This document shows positions 8,715 to 17,159 of a stretch of DNA of 64,000 nucleotides, one piece after another. This DNA is from Martelella mediterranea. Lineage in GTDB: Bacteria > Pseudomonadota > Alphaproteobacteria > Rhizobiales > Rhizobiaceae. A program made the position numbers and the translations under genes. The DNA lies in NCBI RefSeq assembly GCF_004342225.1, contig NZ_SMAR01000022.1:1-64000 (forward strand), in the 5' to 3' direction. A model generated the notes under the pieces. That model made no database searches, was not told the origin of the DNA, and worked only from the letters and a program-made list of their open reading frames with translations. Every line of letters begins with the position of its first letter. Positions within the stretch are counted from its first letter, which is position 1.

Positions 8715-9443
8715 TCAGTGATGCAGTATCTTGCTTAAGAAAGCGTCGGTACGTTGGTTGTGGTGGCCTGAGAAGAAGTCGTCGCTCGGCCTGTCTTCAA
8801 CGATCTCACCCTGATCGATAAAGACCACCCGAGTTGCAACCCGGCGGGCAAAGCCCATCTCGTGGGTGACGACCATCATCGTCATGCCTTCCTTTGCGAG
8901 GTCGGTCATAACATCAAGCACTTCGGAAATCATTTCCGGGTCGAGTGCCGAGGTTGGCTCGTCAAACAGCATGGCAATCGGATCCATCGCCAGCGCCCGC
9001 GCAATGGCCACGCGCTGCTGCTGACCACCGGAAAGCTGACTGGGGTATTTTCTGGCCTGATCAGCAAGCCCGACCCGGTCCAGCAGCTGCTTGGCCTTGT
9101 TGTCGGAAACATTGTCACTGCGGCCCAGAACGATCTTCTGCGCCAGCTTGATGTTTTCAATAACGCTCAGATGCGGGAACAGTTCGAAGTTCTGAAATAC
9201 CATGCCCACCCGAGAGCGAAGATCCGTCAGATCGGTTTTTGGGTCGCCGACTTCGATGCCGTGGACCTTGATTGAACCGCTGTCAAAAGGCTCCAACCCG
9301 TTGACGCATTTGATAAGGGTCGATTTTCCCGAGCCGGACGGTCCGCAGATCACGACGATTTCGCCGCGATCGACCTTGGTAGAGCAGTTCTTCAGAACAT
9401 CGAAATCGCCATAGGATTTGGTAACGCCGTTGAGCTCAATCAT
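8715..9443 (-). CDS. Polar amino-acid ABC transporter, ATP-binding protein (GlnQ type)
   Basis: A 242-residue cytoplasmic ATPase of the polar amino-acid importer family. Walker [10 protein letters not shown] (about residue 34), Q-loop in [12 protein letters not shown], signature LSGGQQQRV, Walker [15 protein letters not shown] and the H-loop VTHEMGFA are all present. It pairs with the permease at 10373 and the binding protein at 11135, with a DapA-family gene lodged between ATPase and permease. Substrate cannot be read from the ATPase; the context suggests an amino acid handled by the fusion oxidoreductase or the dihydropyrimidinase. Confidence 0.93.
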   Translation of the reverse strand: MIELNGVTKSYGDFDVLKNCSTKVDRGEIVVICGPSGSGKSTLIKCVNGLEPFDSGSIKVHGIEVGDPKTDLTDLRSRVGMVFQNFELFPHLSVIENIKLAQKIVLGRSDNVSDNKAKQLLDRVGLADQARKYPSQLSGGQQQRVAIARALAMDPIAMLFDEPTSALDPEMISEVLDVMTDLAKEGMTMMVVTHEMGFARRVATRVVFIDQGEIVEDRPSDDFFSGHHNQRTDAFLSKILHH

Positions 9444-9463
9444 GTGGTGGCTCCTGTGTGATT

Positions 9464-10354
9464 TCAGCCTTCGAATTCAAGTTTGAAGGTTTCGACAAGT
9501 GCTTTCATATGCGCATCCTGATCGGCAGGCAGCGGCAGACGCGGCGGACGCGGCGGCCCGGCCTGAAAGCCCATATGGTTGAGCAGCGATTTCGTACCGG
9601 CGACATAGGCCTGTCCGGCAACAGCCTGAATGATCGGCAGCCATTTCAGATAGAGTTCGCGGGCTTCGTCATAGCGCTTTTCATCGGCGACAAGCTCGAA
9701 CATGCGGGCCATCTGCTTCGGTGCGACATTGGAGGCAACGGCCACCCAGCCCTGAGCCCCCATAACGAATGATTCATAGCCCATAATGCCGCCGAACACC
9801 GTCATATTGTCACCAGCGAGGCGAATAATGTCCCGAACCCGGCTGATTTCAAGCGTCGATTCCTTGATGTAGTCGCAGCCGTCGATCTCGGCGATGCGCT
9901 GCACCAGCTCGGGCATCAGGTCGACATTCGATGTTGCCGGATTGTTGTAGACCATGATCGGGATGCTGATCGCTTCTGCAATCCGGCGATAGTGTTCGAC
10001 AAGCTCATCATCGGTCGGTGTGGAATAAAATGGTGGGATCACCAGAACGCCGTCAGCGCCCATGGCCTCTGCCTCGCGGCTGAGGCGGATGGCCTCGCGG
10101 GTGTCTTCCGCGCCGGTGCCAATCAGCACGGGCACGCGTTCAGCGGCCGTTTCGATAACCGTGCTGGCTACGACGTCGCGCTCTTCCTGGCTCAGCGACA
10201 GGAACTCGCCGGTGGAGCCAAGGGGGATCAGGCCATGAATACCCTGTTTGATCTGCCAGTCGGTAAATTGTGCCAGTGCCTTCAGGTCAAGCGCGCCATC
10301 ATCGGCAAGCGGCGTGATCATGACTGTGTAAACACCGCGAAATGTTTTTTTCAT
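9464..10354 (-). CDS. Dihydrodipicolinate synthase/N-acetylneuraminate lyase family (DapA-like)
   Basis: A 296-residue class I aldolase/deaminase of the DapA superfamily. The keto-acid binding loop PLGSTGEF, the YNNP tyrosine motif and the Schiff-base lysine in YIKEST are all intact, so it should be active. It lies inside an amino-acid importer operon (20 bases before the ATPase, 18 after the permease), which argues for catabolism rather than lysine synthesis. Known catabolic members include Delta1-pyrroline-4-hydroxy-2-carboxylate deaminase, the one hydroxyproline-pathway step missing from the operon at 33-39 kb. That role is possible but unproven. Confidence 0.85.
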   Translation of the reverse strand: MKKTFRGVYTVMITPLADDGALDLKALAQFTDWQIKQGIHGLIPLGSTGEFLSLSQEERDVVASTVIETAAERVPVLIGTGAEDTREAIRLSREAEAMGADGVLVIPPFYSTPTDDELVEHYRRIAEAISIPIMVYNNPATSNVDLMPELVQRIAEIDGCDYIKESTLEISRVRDIIRLAGDNMTVFGGIMGYESFVMGAQGWVAVASNVAPKQMARMFELVADEKRYDEARELYLKWLPIIQAVAGQAYVAGTKSLLNHMGFQAGPPRPPRLPLPADQDAHMKALVETFKLEFEG

Positions 10355-10372
10355 TTGAAATTATCCTGTTAT

Positions 10373-11065
10373 TCAGCGCTTTTCACTGAGCGACAGCCGT
10401 TGATCAGACTGGCCGAAGTGCCGTTCGATACGAACCTGAATGAGGTCCCAGAGCGTCGTCAGGAGAAGGTAGTAAATGGCAGCCACGGCAAAGAGTTCGA
10501 GCACCATGAATTTTTCCTGAATCAGGATCTGTGTTCGGCGCAGCAGCTCTTCCATCGAGATGACCGATGTGACTGACGTTGTTTTTAAAAGCCCGTTTAC
10601 GGAATTGCCGAGCGGGGGAATAATGATCCGGAATGCCTGCGGCATGACGATGCGGCGCATGATCTGCCGTTCAGACATGCCAAGTGCGCGGCCTGCGCGG
10701 GTCTGTCCTTCCGAGACGGCTTCGATACCGGAGCGGATAATCTCTGCCAGATAAGCCGCTTCGTTGAGCGCCAGTCCCAGCAGCGCCGCCTGCGTCACGG
10801 TGAACTTGATGCCGATCACCGGCAGGGCGGTGTAGATCACAATCAGCTGAACCAGAAGCGGCGTGCCTCGAAACAACCAGGTATAGAGTTTGGCAATAAC
10901 CTTCACCGGCAGCCATTTCGAGCGCCGCATCATGGCGATGCAGAAGCCCAGAATCAGGCCGGCAACCAGTGAAACGGCGGTCAACCAGATCGTTGTGACC
11001 ACACCACCTAAAAGAAATGGATTGAAGAGGTAGCTGAAAAAGCCGGACCAGTTCCAAAGCGACAT
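10373..11065 (-). CDS. Polar amino-acid ABC transporter permease
   Basis: A 230-residue inner-membrane protein with five or so hydrophobic helices and the HisM/GlnP-type coupling motif EAAYLAEIIRSGIEAVSEGQTRAGRALGMS (two parts at about residues 95-125). Only one permease gene is present, so the transporter core is presumably a homodimer. It is separated from the upstream binding-protein gene by a strong hairpin (11084-11110), consistent with lower expression than the binding protein. Confidence 0.92.
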   Translation of the reverse strand: MSLWNWSGFFSYLFNPFLLGGVVTTIWLTAVSLVAGLILGFCIAMMRRSKWLPVKVIAKLYTWLFRGTPLLVQLIVIYTALPVIGIKFTVTQAALLGLALNEAAYLAEIIRSGIEAVSEGQTRAGRALGMSERQIMRRIVMPQAFRIIIPPLGNSVNGLLKTTSVTSVISMEELLRRTQILIQEKFMVLELFAVAAIYYLLLTTLWDLIQVRIERHFGQSDQRLSLSEKR

Positions 11066-11083
11066 TTATCGAACTCCGTTTTA

Positions 11084-11110
11084 CGCGGACGCATCAACGG
11101 CTGCGTCCGC
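11084..11110 (-). other. Intercistronic hairpin between binding-protein and permease genes
   Basis: Stem GCGGACGCA (11084-11092) with TGCGTCCGC (11102-11110), nine perfect pairs and no U-tract. Similar hairpins follow the binding-protein genes at 24495, 40749 and 55454. Such structures usually protect the upstream message and give more binding protein than membrane components. Confidence 0.6.
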
Positions 11111-11134
11111 GCATGATCTTACCTGTGTCTGCGA

Positions 11135-11971
11135 TCAGCGGTTCGGGCCGTGAACCGTGTAGTCGCCTTCGACCATGGGCAGGCCGTATTCTTCAAACAA
11201 AGCGCTGAGCGAACCATCGGCCTTCATCTCGTCAAGCGTCTTCGCGACAGCGTCGGCCAGAGCCGGACTCTTCATCGCAACGGCAACCGATGCCGGGTAG
11301 AGGCCGCTGATGGCGACGTTGAAATCACCGCGCTTGTCGTATTCTTCCGCAACCGCGTCGATGGAAACCACACCTTCAAGCTGGCCGGCGCGCAATGCCT
11401 GATAAGCCATGGCGAAATTGTCGAAGGTGCGAATGTCCAGACCGTCGAGGCCTTCATCCTTCAACTTTTCGTCCAGAACGCGGGTCTTGCTTTCTTCAAA
11501 GCCACCAATCTCAACACCGATGGTCATGCCATCGAGGTCTTCCTTGGTTTTGAATTCCTTGTGGTTATCGGGCGCCACGGAAATGCTGATCGCCTGATTT
11601 TCGTAAGGGATCATCTGCATCAGTTCGGCGCGCTCTTCGGCATAGAAGATGCCTGTGTTGATCAGGTCCCAGCGGCCGGACTGAAGGCCGGGGATCATGG
11701 CGGAGAACTCGATACGAACATATTCCGGCTCAAGGCAGAGACGCTTGGCGATTTCGTTACCGAGCGTAATACGCATACCCTTCAGATCGCCCTTGGAGTC
11801 GACATACTGAAGCGGAGGCAGTGTCGGGTTTGTGGACATGACCAGCTTGCCGGGCTCGATCAGTTCGCTCTCGGCAATTTTCGGTGTGCAGTCCTGTGCA
11901 GTGGCTGCCGCAACGGCGCTCAGCAGCATTGCGGAGGCCATCAGGCCACGGGTCATAAACTTGGAAAACAT
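11135..11971 (-). CDS. Polar amino-acid ABC transporter, periplasmic binding protein (SBP_bac_3)
   Basis: A 278-residue exported binding protein. Signal peptide at residues 1-26 (hydrophobic LMASAMLLSAVAAATA, cleavage near ATAQ|D). The mature part follows the family-3 pattern (LVMSTNPTLPPLQYVDSKG; ITLGNEIAKRL; GRWDLINTG; GMTIGVEIGG). ATG 11971 is chosen because AGAGG lies 6 bases before it and the signal peptide begins there; the longer reading from 12028 only adds a non-signal leader. First gene of the operon, with the candidate operator 12012-12027 about 40 bases upstream. Confidence 0.93.
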   Translation of the reverse strand: MFSKFMTRGLMASAMLLSAVAAATAQDCTPKIAESELIEPGKLVMSTNPTLPPLQYVDSKGDLKGMRITLGNEIAKRLCLEPEYVRIEFSAMIPGLQSGRWDLINTGIFYAEERAELMQMIPYENQAISISVAPDNHKEFKTKEDLDGMTIGVEIGGFEESKTRVLDEKLKDEGLDGLDIRTFDNFAMAYQALRAGQLEGVVSIDAVAEEYDKRGDFNVAISGLYPASVAVAMKSPALADAVAKTLDEMKADGSLSALFEEYGLPMVEGDYTVHGPNR

Positions 11972-12011
11972 TCGATACCTCTGGAGTTCTATCGTGGAGA
12001 CCATAATTGTG

Positions 12012-12027
12012 TTCATATGGGATCCCA
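12012..12027. promoter_or_regulatory. Candidate operator shared with 2547-2562
   Basis: TTCATATGGGATCCCA, containing the perfect 10-bp palindrome TGGGATCCCA, 41 bases ahead of the binding-protein start. It matches the site ahead of the fusion oxidoreductase. Position and symmetry fit repression by one of the two FCD-type GntR proteins at 0.9-2.4 kb. Confidence 0.5.
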
Positions 12028-12196
12028 CAATAGTACATATTATTCTGACCGATGCAAGTCACCATAAAGCGGGAAGCGAAATCAAAATCTCAAACATCTG
12101 AAAAGGGGCAGCATCAGCCGGGAGCGCCGAATAAGGCGCTCTGCCTGCAACAGCCAGAATGCTGGTCAAGCGGATTTTCAAAGAGCGGGCACATAA

Positions 12197-12227
12197 AAGG
12201 CCCGCTTCGAAGATCGAAACGGGCCTT
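12197..12227 (-). terminator. Rho-independent terminator (minus strand) with overlapping alternative hairpin
   Basis: Arms AAGGCCCG (12197-12204) and CGGGCCTT (12220-12227), with further pairing inside the loop (TTCGA/TCGAA). Read on the minus strand the stem is followed by TTTTA, a fair terminator for the sulfatase transcript ending at 12450. A second stem, AGCGGGC (12184-12190) with GCCCGCT (12200-12206), shares one arm and cannot form at the same time. Confidence 0.6.
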
Positions 12228-12299
12228 GAGGTTCAGCGATTTCGCTTTCTCGTGATTATGCCGTCTGAGGCTGCGTTTCGGCGGTCTCGCCAGTCTCTT

Positions 12300-12464
12300 T
12301 TTCCAAATGACGTGCTGGATCTGGCGGTGGTTACGCGGACGCTCAGTGTGCCAAGCGGTGAAATGCTGCGCCGTGAGCCGCTGATCTGGTTTGCTGCACC
12401 TGATTTTCAGCCCGAACCGGGAGTGCGATTGCCGCGCTGTGTTCAGTGGTTATTGCGCTTGTGA
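12300..12464 (+). pseudogene. Remnant of a LysR-type regulator substrate-binding domain
   Basis: A plus-strand frame reads DLAVVTRTLSVPSGEMLRR, then EPLIWFAAPDF, which resembles the middle of LysR effector domains (DLALVT...GE.LRREPLVWVAAP). No HTH or complete domain exists around it, and the frame ends inside the 3' end of the sulfatase gene. It is best read as a decayed fragment; chance similarity is possible because the match is short. Confidence 0.35.
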
Positions 12465-14096
12465 GAAGATACGGATCAGTTTTCCCCGCATGCTGTCCAT
12501 CGGCGGGTTGGCCGCATCTTCTGCCGGGATCATGCCCGGTGAAAAACCTTCGGCCTCAAAGCGCCGAACCAGATTGCGATCACGGCTGATGATATGAATT
12601 GGTACATCGCGGGATGCATCCGGTCCGGTCACCAGAGGTGCGGGCTGATGATCGCCGAGCACAACAAAGACCGCATCATCTCCGAATTTGGCGACATAGT
12701 CGCCCACCGTATGCAAGGAATAGTCAATGGTCTGGATATACTGGCGGCGTATACGCTGATCATCAGCCCAGACGACACCCGGCGGATCACCGCTTTCGGC
12801 CTGCCGGTCAAATATTTCTCCGTTGCCAACGTCGAGCCAGTCTATCAGTCTGGGCACCGGGGTCCACGGCGCATGGCTGGAAATCAGCGCAATTTCGGCC
12901 ATCACCGGCTTGTCGGCCTCGGCAGCAGGATGACGAACCAGCCGGTCAAACGCAGACAGGGTATACTGATCGGGCATGGTCACCCAGTTGAACGTCTTGC
13001 CCTTATAACCAAGGTCTGCGGCAGCAAAGATCTGGTCATAGCCGTAATATTCCGCCTCCGGCCATGCCATGGTGATGGCAGGCATAACCGCAGCCGTACG
13101 CCATCCGGAATCCCTGAACATGCTGTTCAGGCTCGGCCAGTCGCTGATCATCAGCCGGTCATAGCGGGCCTGATTGTCGACCCACAGGCCGGAAAGGAAG
13201 GTCCCATGGGCAAGCCAGCTGAGGCCACCCATCGTCGGGGAACGGGTCCAGCCGCTGGCCGCTGAAAATCCCTTTGCTGTCAGTGCATCACCGACAGATG
13301 CAAGGCGCGGCTGGATCAAAGGGGCATAGCGGCTGTCTTCAACCGCGCTGCGACCGTAAGATTCAATGAAAATCAGAATGATGTCGCGTCCGGCCACGCC
13401 GCGAAACAGATATTCATCGGTCGTTTTTTCCGCCCTTGCGGCAAGGTCCTGATCAAAGTGGCGCATATCGTCCATCGATTTTGAGATCAGGGTCAGCCGT
13501 GCCGTCAGGTAGGACGGCGTTTGAAGGGATGCGTATTGCCGCATGCCATCAAATTGCGAGGCTGTGAAAAAGATGAGGCCAACGCCCGCAAGACTGCCAA
13601 AGACAAGGCGCAGATTTCCCGTGATGGGGGGCTTTGCGTCTGCTAGTCGTACCTGTGCTGTGAAAAGCAGAAGCAGCACCAGAATGAACACGGCGATGGT
13701 GGCAATAATCAGAGATGCCGCAGTCAGCGTTCCGATGGAGCCTGAAAGCACGTTCCAGCCATCTGCTATCATTTTTGCATCGAGATAGGGGTTAAAACGG
13801 CGCTGAAATGCAGACTGAACACCGATATCGGCGAGCCTCAGAAACAGCACCGTGCCAATCGCCAGTGTCGAGAAAAATGCAAGAAGACGCGCCGCAAGAC
13901 CCGACAAAACCAGGAGCGCCAGCCCTGTAAGCGGAACTTCGAGCGGAAGCTTCAGGAATGTCGCGGGTTTCAAGCCGGAGGGATAGCCGGGCATGTTCAG
14001 CACAGCGGTCGCGAGAACGAGGAAGATGATCGCCCAGATGAGCAGACCGGCTTGCGGCGAAATATTATTCCTGTCAGACCGTTTGGAATGGATCAT
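12450..14096 (-). CDS. Membrane-anchored sulfatase / phosphoglycerol-phosphoethanolamine transferase-like protein
   Basis: A 548-residue inner-membrane enzyme with about five N-terminal helices (roughly 17-35, 56-75, 76-90, 121-146, 165-182) and a periplasmic alkaline-phosphatase-superfamily domain. Metal-site features are FIESYGRS (Glu245), the serine/threonine-rich segment SPTMGG (about 286-291) likely to hold the nucleophile, and GDHQPAP near the C-terminus. Relatives move phosphoglycerol or phosphoethanolamine from lipids to envelope glycans, or cleave sulfate. It faces away from the LPG-synthase-type gene (161-base divergent gap) and lies at the edge of the pterin/lipid locus, where it may modify the product in the periplasm. 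Confidence 0.82.
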   Translation of the reverse strand: MIHSKRSDRNNISPQAGLLIWAIIFLVLATAVLNMPGYPSGLKPATFLKLPLEVPLTGLALLVLSGLAARLLAFFSTLAIGTVLFLRLADIGVQSAFQRRFNPYLDAKMIADGWNVLSGSIGTLTAASLIIATIAVFILVLLLLFTAQVRLADAKPPITGNLRLVFGSLAGVGLIFFTASQFDGMRQYASLQTPSYLTARLTLISKSMDDMRHFDQDLAARAEKTTDEYLFRGVAGRDIILIFIESYGRSAVEDSRYAPLIQPRLASVGDALTAKGFSAASGWTRSPTMGGLSWLAHGTFLSGLWVDNQARYDRLMISDWPSLNSMFRDSGWRTAAVMPAITMAWPEAEYYGYDQIFAAADLGYKGKTFNWVTMPDQYTLSAFDRLVRHPAAEADKPVMAEIALISSHAPWTPVPRLIDWLDVGNGEIFDRQAESGDPPGVVWADDQRIRRQYIQTIDYSLHTVGDYVAKFGDDAVFVVLGDHQPAPLVTGPDASRDVPIHIISRDRNLVRRFEAEGFSPGMIPAEDAANPPMDSMRGKLIRIFSQAQ

Positions 14097-14257
14097 GATA
14101 TGGGCTGAAACTCCGGTCGTGGCTGGCGTGGCGTGAAAGCCGGTGTTCCGGCTGGCCAGAACCCGCTCTTCAAGACGCGTTCTGATAAAGGGCGCTCGGC
14201 GACCCGGGTGCAGTAAAAGTTACGGGCGATGCCAGACCCGGAGAAAGGAAAAAGCGC

Positions 14258-15181
14258 GTGTCGGCTTTCAGCATTGTTGCGGTAATCGCTGTTGTGGCCG
14301 TCATCACGGCGCTTTTTCTGACCGTTGATCCCGCACAGGTGATTGCGGCGTTTGAGAATGTCTCGCCGGTGCCGGTGTTTGCCGGTCTCGCAATTGTGCA
14401 GTCTCAGATTGTTTTTTCCGCGTTGCGCTGGCGCTTTACGGCATATCGGCTCGATCATCATATTCCGTTGCCCATTGCGATCCGTGAGTATTATATCGCG
14501 ACTTTTCTCAATCAGATTCTCCCGAGCGGAATGGCCGGTGATGCCTTTCGGGCCTATCGCAGCAAAAGCAGGGGTGAGGCCGGGTGGAAGCGTCCGGCTG
14601 CGGCTGTTTTTCTGGAACGGCTTTCCGGTCAGCTGGCTTTCTTCGTACTTGTCGGCGTCGGGCTTCTGGCATGGCCATTGTTTCTGGCTGAAAAATTGCC
14701 GGATGGCTTTGAGAGGATCGCAGCTGTGTTTCTCGCCGTTGTGCTCATTCTTGTGATGCTCGCCCTGTTTTTGCAGCGTATCCGTCTTCCGGCGCGCCTT
14801 ACCGCAATCTGGCCGGATCTGGTGGCGGTTTTCTGGAAAGACGGCGCGCTCATCATTCAGTTCGGGCTGAGCGCGCTCACGGTTTCCGGCTATGTCGCTG
14901 TGTTCATGATAGCAGCTTATGCCGTCGGTTCGCCTTTGCCCGCCATCGCGGTGGTAACAATCATCCCGCTTTGCCTGTTGACAATGGTCATCCCGCTTGG
15001 TGTCGGTGGCTGGGGCACAAGGGACGCGGCGGCGGCGGCACTCTGGCCGCTTCTGGGCTTTTCCAGCGCAGAAGGGCTTTCGGCCAGCCTGCTTTACGGC
15101 ATAATATCGCTCATCGGCGTTGCCCCGTTTGGTCTGTTTTTCCTTTTGAGTACGATTTTTAACCAGCGCCGGCTCCCTTAA
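14258..15181 (+). CDS. Lysylphosphatidylglycerol synthase-type transmembrane protein (UPF0104 family)
   Basis: A 307-residue polytopic membrane protein with about eight helices. Family marks are SALRWRFTAY in the first third, the segment ATFLNQILPSGMAGDAFRAYR, and the glycine-rich PLGVGGWGTRDAAAAALW near the C-terminus. It lacks the soluble aminoacyl-transferase domain of MprF, so it corresponds to the flippase-like half. A role in moving a lipid or lipid-linked intermediate across the inner membrane is reasonable. It is convergent with the CDP-alcohol phosphatidyltransferase (31-base gap). Confidence 0.85.
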   Translation: MSAFSIVAVIAVVAVITALFLTVDPAQVIAAFENVSPVPVFAGLAIVQSQIVFSALRWRFTAYRLDHHIPLPIAIREYYIATFLNQILPSGMAGDAFRAYRSKSRGEAGWKRPAAAVFLERLSGQLAFFVLVGVGLLAWPLFLAEKLPDGFERIAAVFLAVVLILVMLALFLQRIRLPARLTAIWPDLVAVFWKDGALIIQFGLSALTVSGYVAVFMIAAYAVGSPLPAIAVVTIIPLCLLTMVIPLGVGGWGTRDAAAAALWPLLGFSSAEGLSASLLYGIISLIGVAPFGLFFLLSTIFNQRRLP

Positions 15182-15212
15182 CGCCTGAGCGTGATCTTCT
15201 TTCATCTGCGAT

Positions 15213-16046
15213 TTACATCTGCGTCTTTCGCTTGCGCAGCAGGAAGAAAGTATCGGTTGAGAATGAGTAGGTCAGTAGCAAAAGCGCCGTTGCTGCAATC
15301 AGGTCAGAGTAGGGCGGAACAATCACCGGCAACAGAATGATGCAAAGTGCCGAAACCTGAACGACGCAGATTGCCTGCCTGCGGAACGAGGGATAAAGCG
15401 GTGCATTCAGTTTCGGCATGAACTGCTGGAAAAGCACGAAAACGTAGCGCATCAGGCCGATCAGCAGCACCCATACGCCCGCTTTTCCGATCAAAAGAGC
15501 CGCCGCGGAAAGCAGCAGGATCAAAAATGCATCGACCTCCATATCGAACCGCGCCCCAAGAGCCGATTGTTGCCGGAACCGACGTGCAAGCCAGCCATCG
15601 ACACCATCCAGCGCCAGAGCGAAAATGATCAGAGCAATCAATATCGCGTCCGTGGTTTCGCCGGGCGCGCTCACCCCCTGCAAAAGCAGTTCACTGCCTG
15701 CAAAGCAGGCAATGGCCGCCCGGATTGCTGTCACAGTATTGGCGTAACCAAACTTTTCGTGGCCATGATCCCTTAATCGGGTCAGTACCAGTAAAAAGAT
15801 GCAAAGAAGCATTGCAGCAGCGATAAATCCGCTGATCAGCCCCGTTGAAAGGTGAAAGCCGAGGGTCATGAAGACGAATGCAGCAACTGCGAACACGCTA
15901 CCAAGCACCGTTGCTGCGCTCAGGAGTAAGGGAGCGGCGACATGGTCACCGGAAAGATGCCGGATACCGCGTTGAAGGAGACCGGGCGCCTTCTGGCGCA
16001 AACCCGGTTTCCATCTGTCCTTAAGCTGTGCAGAGCCGGTGCCCAT
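15213..16046 (-). CDS. CDP-alcohol phosphatidyltransferase family protein
   Basis: A 277-residue membrane enzyme that joins a CDP-activated lipid (or CDP-alcohol) to an alcohol. The complete catalytic motif is visible: D150-G-x2-A-R155, G164, D168 and D172. About six helices surround it. It lies 6 bases downstream of the GTP cyclohydrolase II gene and must be co-transcribed with it, which is an unusual pairing of nucleotide-ring opening and phospholipid head-group chemistry. The alcohol acceptor is unknown. Housekeeping PgsA/Pss functions look less likely because of the locus and the long N-terminal extension. Confidence 0.9.
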   Translation of the reverse strand: MGTGSAQLKDRWKPGLRQKAPGLLQRGIRHLSGDHVAAPLLLSAATVLGSVFAVAAFVFMTLGFHLSTGLISGFIAAAMLLCIFLLVLTRLRDHGHEKFGYANTVTAIRAAIACFAGSELLLQGVSAPGETTDAILIALIIFALALDGVDGWLARRFRQQSALGARFDMEVDAFLILLLSAAALLIGKAGVWVLLIGLMRYVFVLFQQFMPKLNAPLYPSFRRQAICVVQVSALCIILLPVIVPPYSDLIAATALLLLTYSFSTDTFFLLRKRKTQM

Positions 16047-16052
16047 CGCCTT

Positions 16053-17159
16053 TTACTCCGCCGCGATAAGCGATTTTAGATCGAAAATGTGACCGGCCCG
16101 TTCAGCCTTTGTGCGCAGGTAATTCGCATTTTCTGCGGTAACAGATCCTGTAACCGGAACACGTGCATCGACCTTGATCTCACCGGCGCGAAGACCTTCG
16201 ATCTTGGATGGATTGTTGGTGTAAAGCACCACGCCTTCGATGTTCAGCAGATTAAGAATTGTCGATGCTGCTTCATAGCGGCGATGATCACTGCCAAGGC
16301 CCAGCTGCGCATCCGCATCAATCGTATCAAGCCCTTTGTGCTGATAGCCGTAAGCGCGCATTTTTGCGCCAATGCCGGTGCCTCGGCCTTCCTGATCAAG
16401 GTAGACCAAAACACCGCCGCCTGCCTCTTTAAGCTGAACAAGGCCGTTTCGGAGCTGGTCGCCGCAATCGCATTTCAATGAGCCGAACAGGTCTCCTGTG
16501 ATACAAGAGGAGTGGATACGAACCGGCACGGGGCCACTTACGTCCGGCTTTCCGACAATAATTGCGACCTGATCCTTCTGTGCCAGCCCGCCGCGGAAAA
16601 CAGCAAACTCGGCATCTCCAACATCTTTCAGTGGCACGCGGGTTTTAACAACCATTTCAAACTTCTGACGCATGTCGGCGCTCTCGAAAAGATCGGAACG
16701 GTCGATACGGTGGCACCCGGCAAACCGCGCGTCATCTTCTTCGATATCGGCACACACCATTGCAGGCAGAAGAAGTGCAGTACGAGCAAGCGTGGCGGAA
16801 AGTGACATCAGCGGCGAGGCCTGCTGCCATTCAGAAGGTGTCTTGGCCTCCAGCGCATAGGCGAGACGGGAAGTTGCATCAAAGTCCATGCCGGACAGAG
16901 AGACAGCAATGTCACGCGAAAGATGAAGGCCCAGACTTTCAGAACGCTCCGCTGTCAGCAAAAGTGAGTGGCGGTCATTAACTGTCGCAGCAAAGCGGTT
17001 GAAGACATCCGGAGACGCGCTGTCGAGTGCTAACACGGCAAGGTTGCTCGCGCCGTCTTTCAGAACGACAGGACGACCGAACCGCAGCTCTGCCACGGCG
17101 CGTTCCACTGTCACTGCAGGTGAGGCTGTCTGAAAACCCAAAACATCCGCTTGCGTCAT
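16053..17159 (-). CDS. ribA: GTP cyclohydrolase II with degenerate DHBP-synthase-like N-terminal domain
   Basis: A 368-residue cytoplasmic enzyme. The C-terminal half (about 165-365) is a complete GTP cyclohydrolase II, converting GTP to the 2,5-diamino-6-ribosylamino-pyrimidinone 5'-phosphate, formate and pyrophosphate. Zinc ligands Cys219, Cys230 and Cys232 (CITGDLFGSLKCDCG) and the QEGRG loop (256-260) are present. The N-terminal part starts like RibB (VERAVAELRFGRPVVLKD) but lacks its acidic DDEDRENEGD-type metal site, so it should not make dihydroxybutanone phosphate. It is divergent from the dehydrogenase/PTPS operon across a 324-base control region. It could supply either riboflavin or, given its neighbours, a dedicated product. 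Confidence 0.92.
   Translation of the reverse strand: MTQADVLGFQTASPAVTVERAVAELRFGRPVVLKDGASNLAVLALDSASPDVFNRFAATVNDRHSLLLTAERSESLGLHLSRDIAVSLSGMDFDATSRLAYALEAKTPSEWQQASPLMSLSATLARTALLLPAMVCADIEEDDARFAGCHRIDRSDLFESADMRQKFEMVVKTRVPLKDVGDAEFAVFRGGLAQKDQVAIIVGKPDVSGPVPVRIHSSCITGDLFGSLKCDCGDQLRNGLVQLKEAGGGVLVYLDQEGRGTGIGAKMRAYGYQHKGLDTIDADAQLGLGSDHRRYEAASTILNLLNIEGVVLYTNNPSKIEGLRAGEIKVDARVPVTGSVTAENANYLRTKAERAGHIFDLKSLIAAE

Noticed and set aside
14093-15205. Long minus-strand open frame (370 codons) opposite the LPG-synthase-type gene
   Set aside because: Composition is Lys/Arg/Gln-rich without family features; the plus-strand frame has clear membrane helices and conserved motifs, so this is its antisense shadow.
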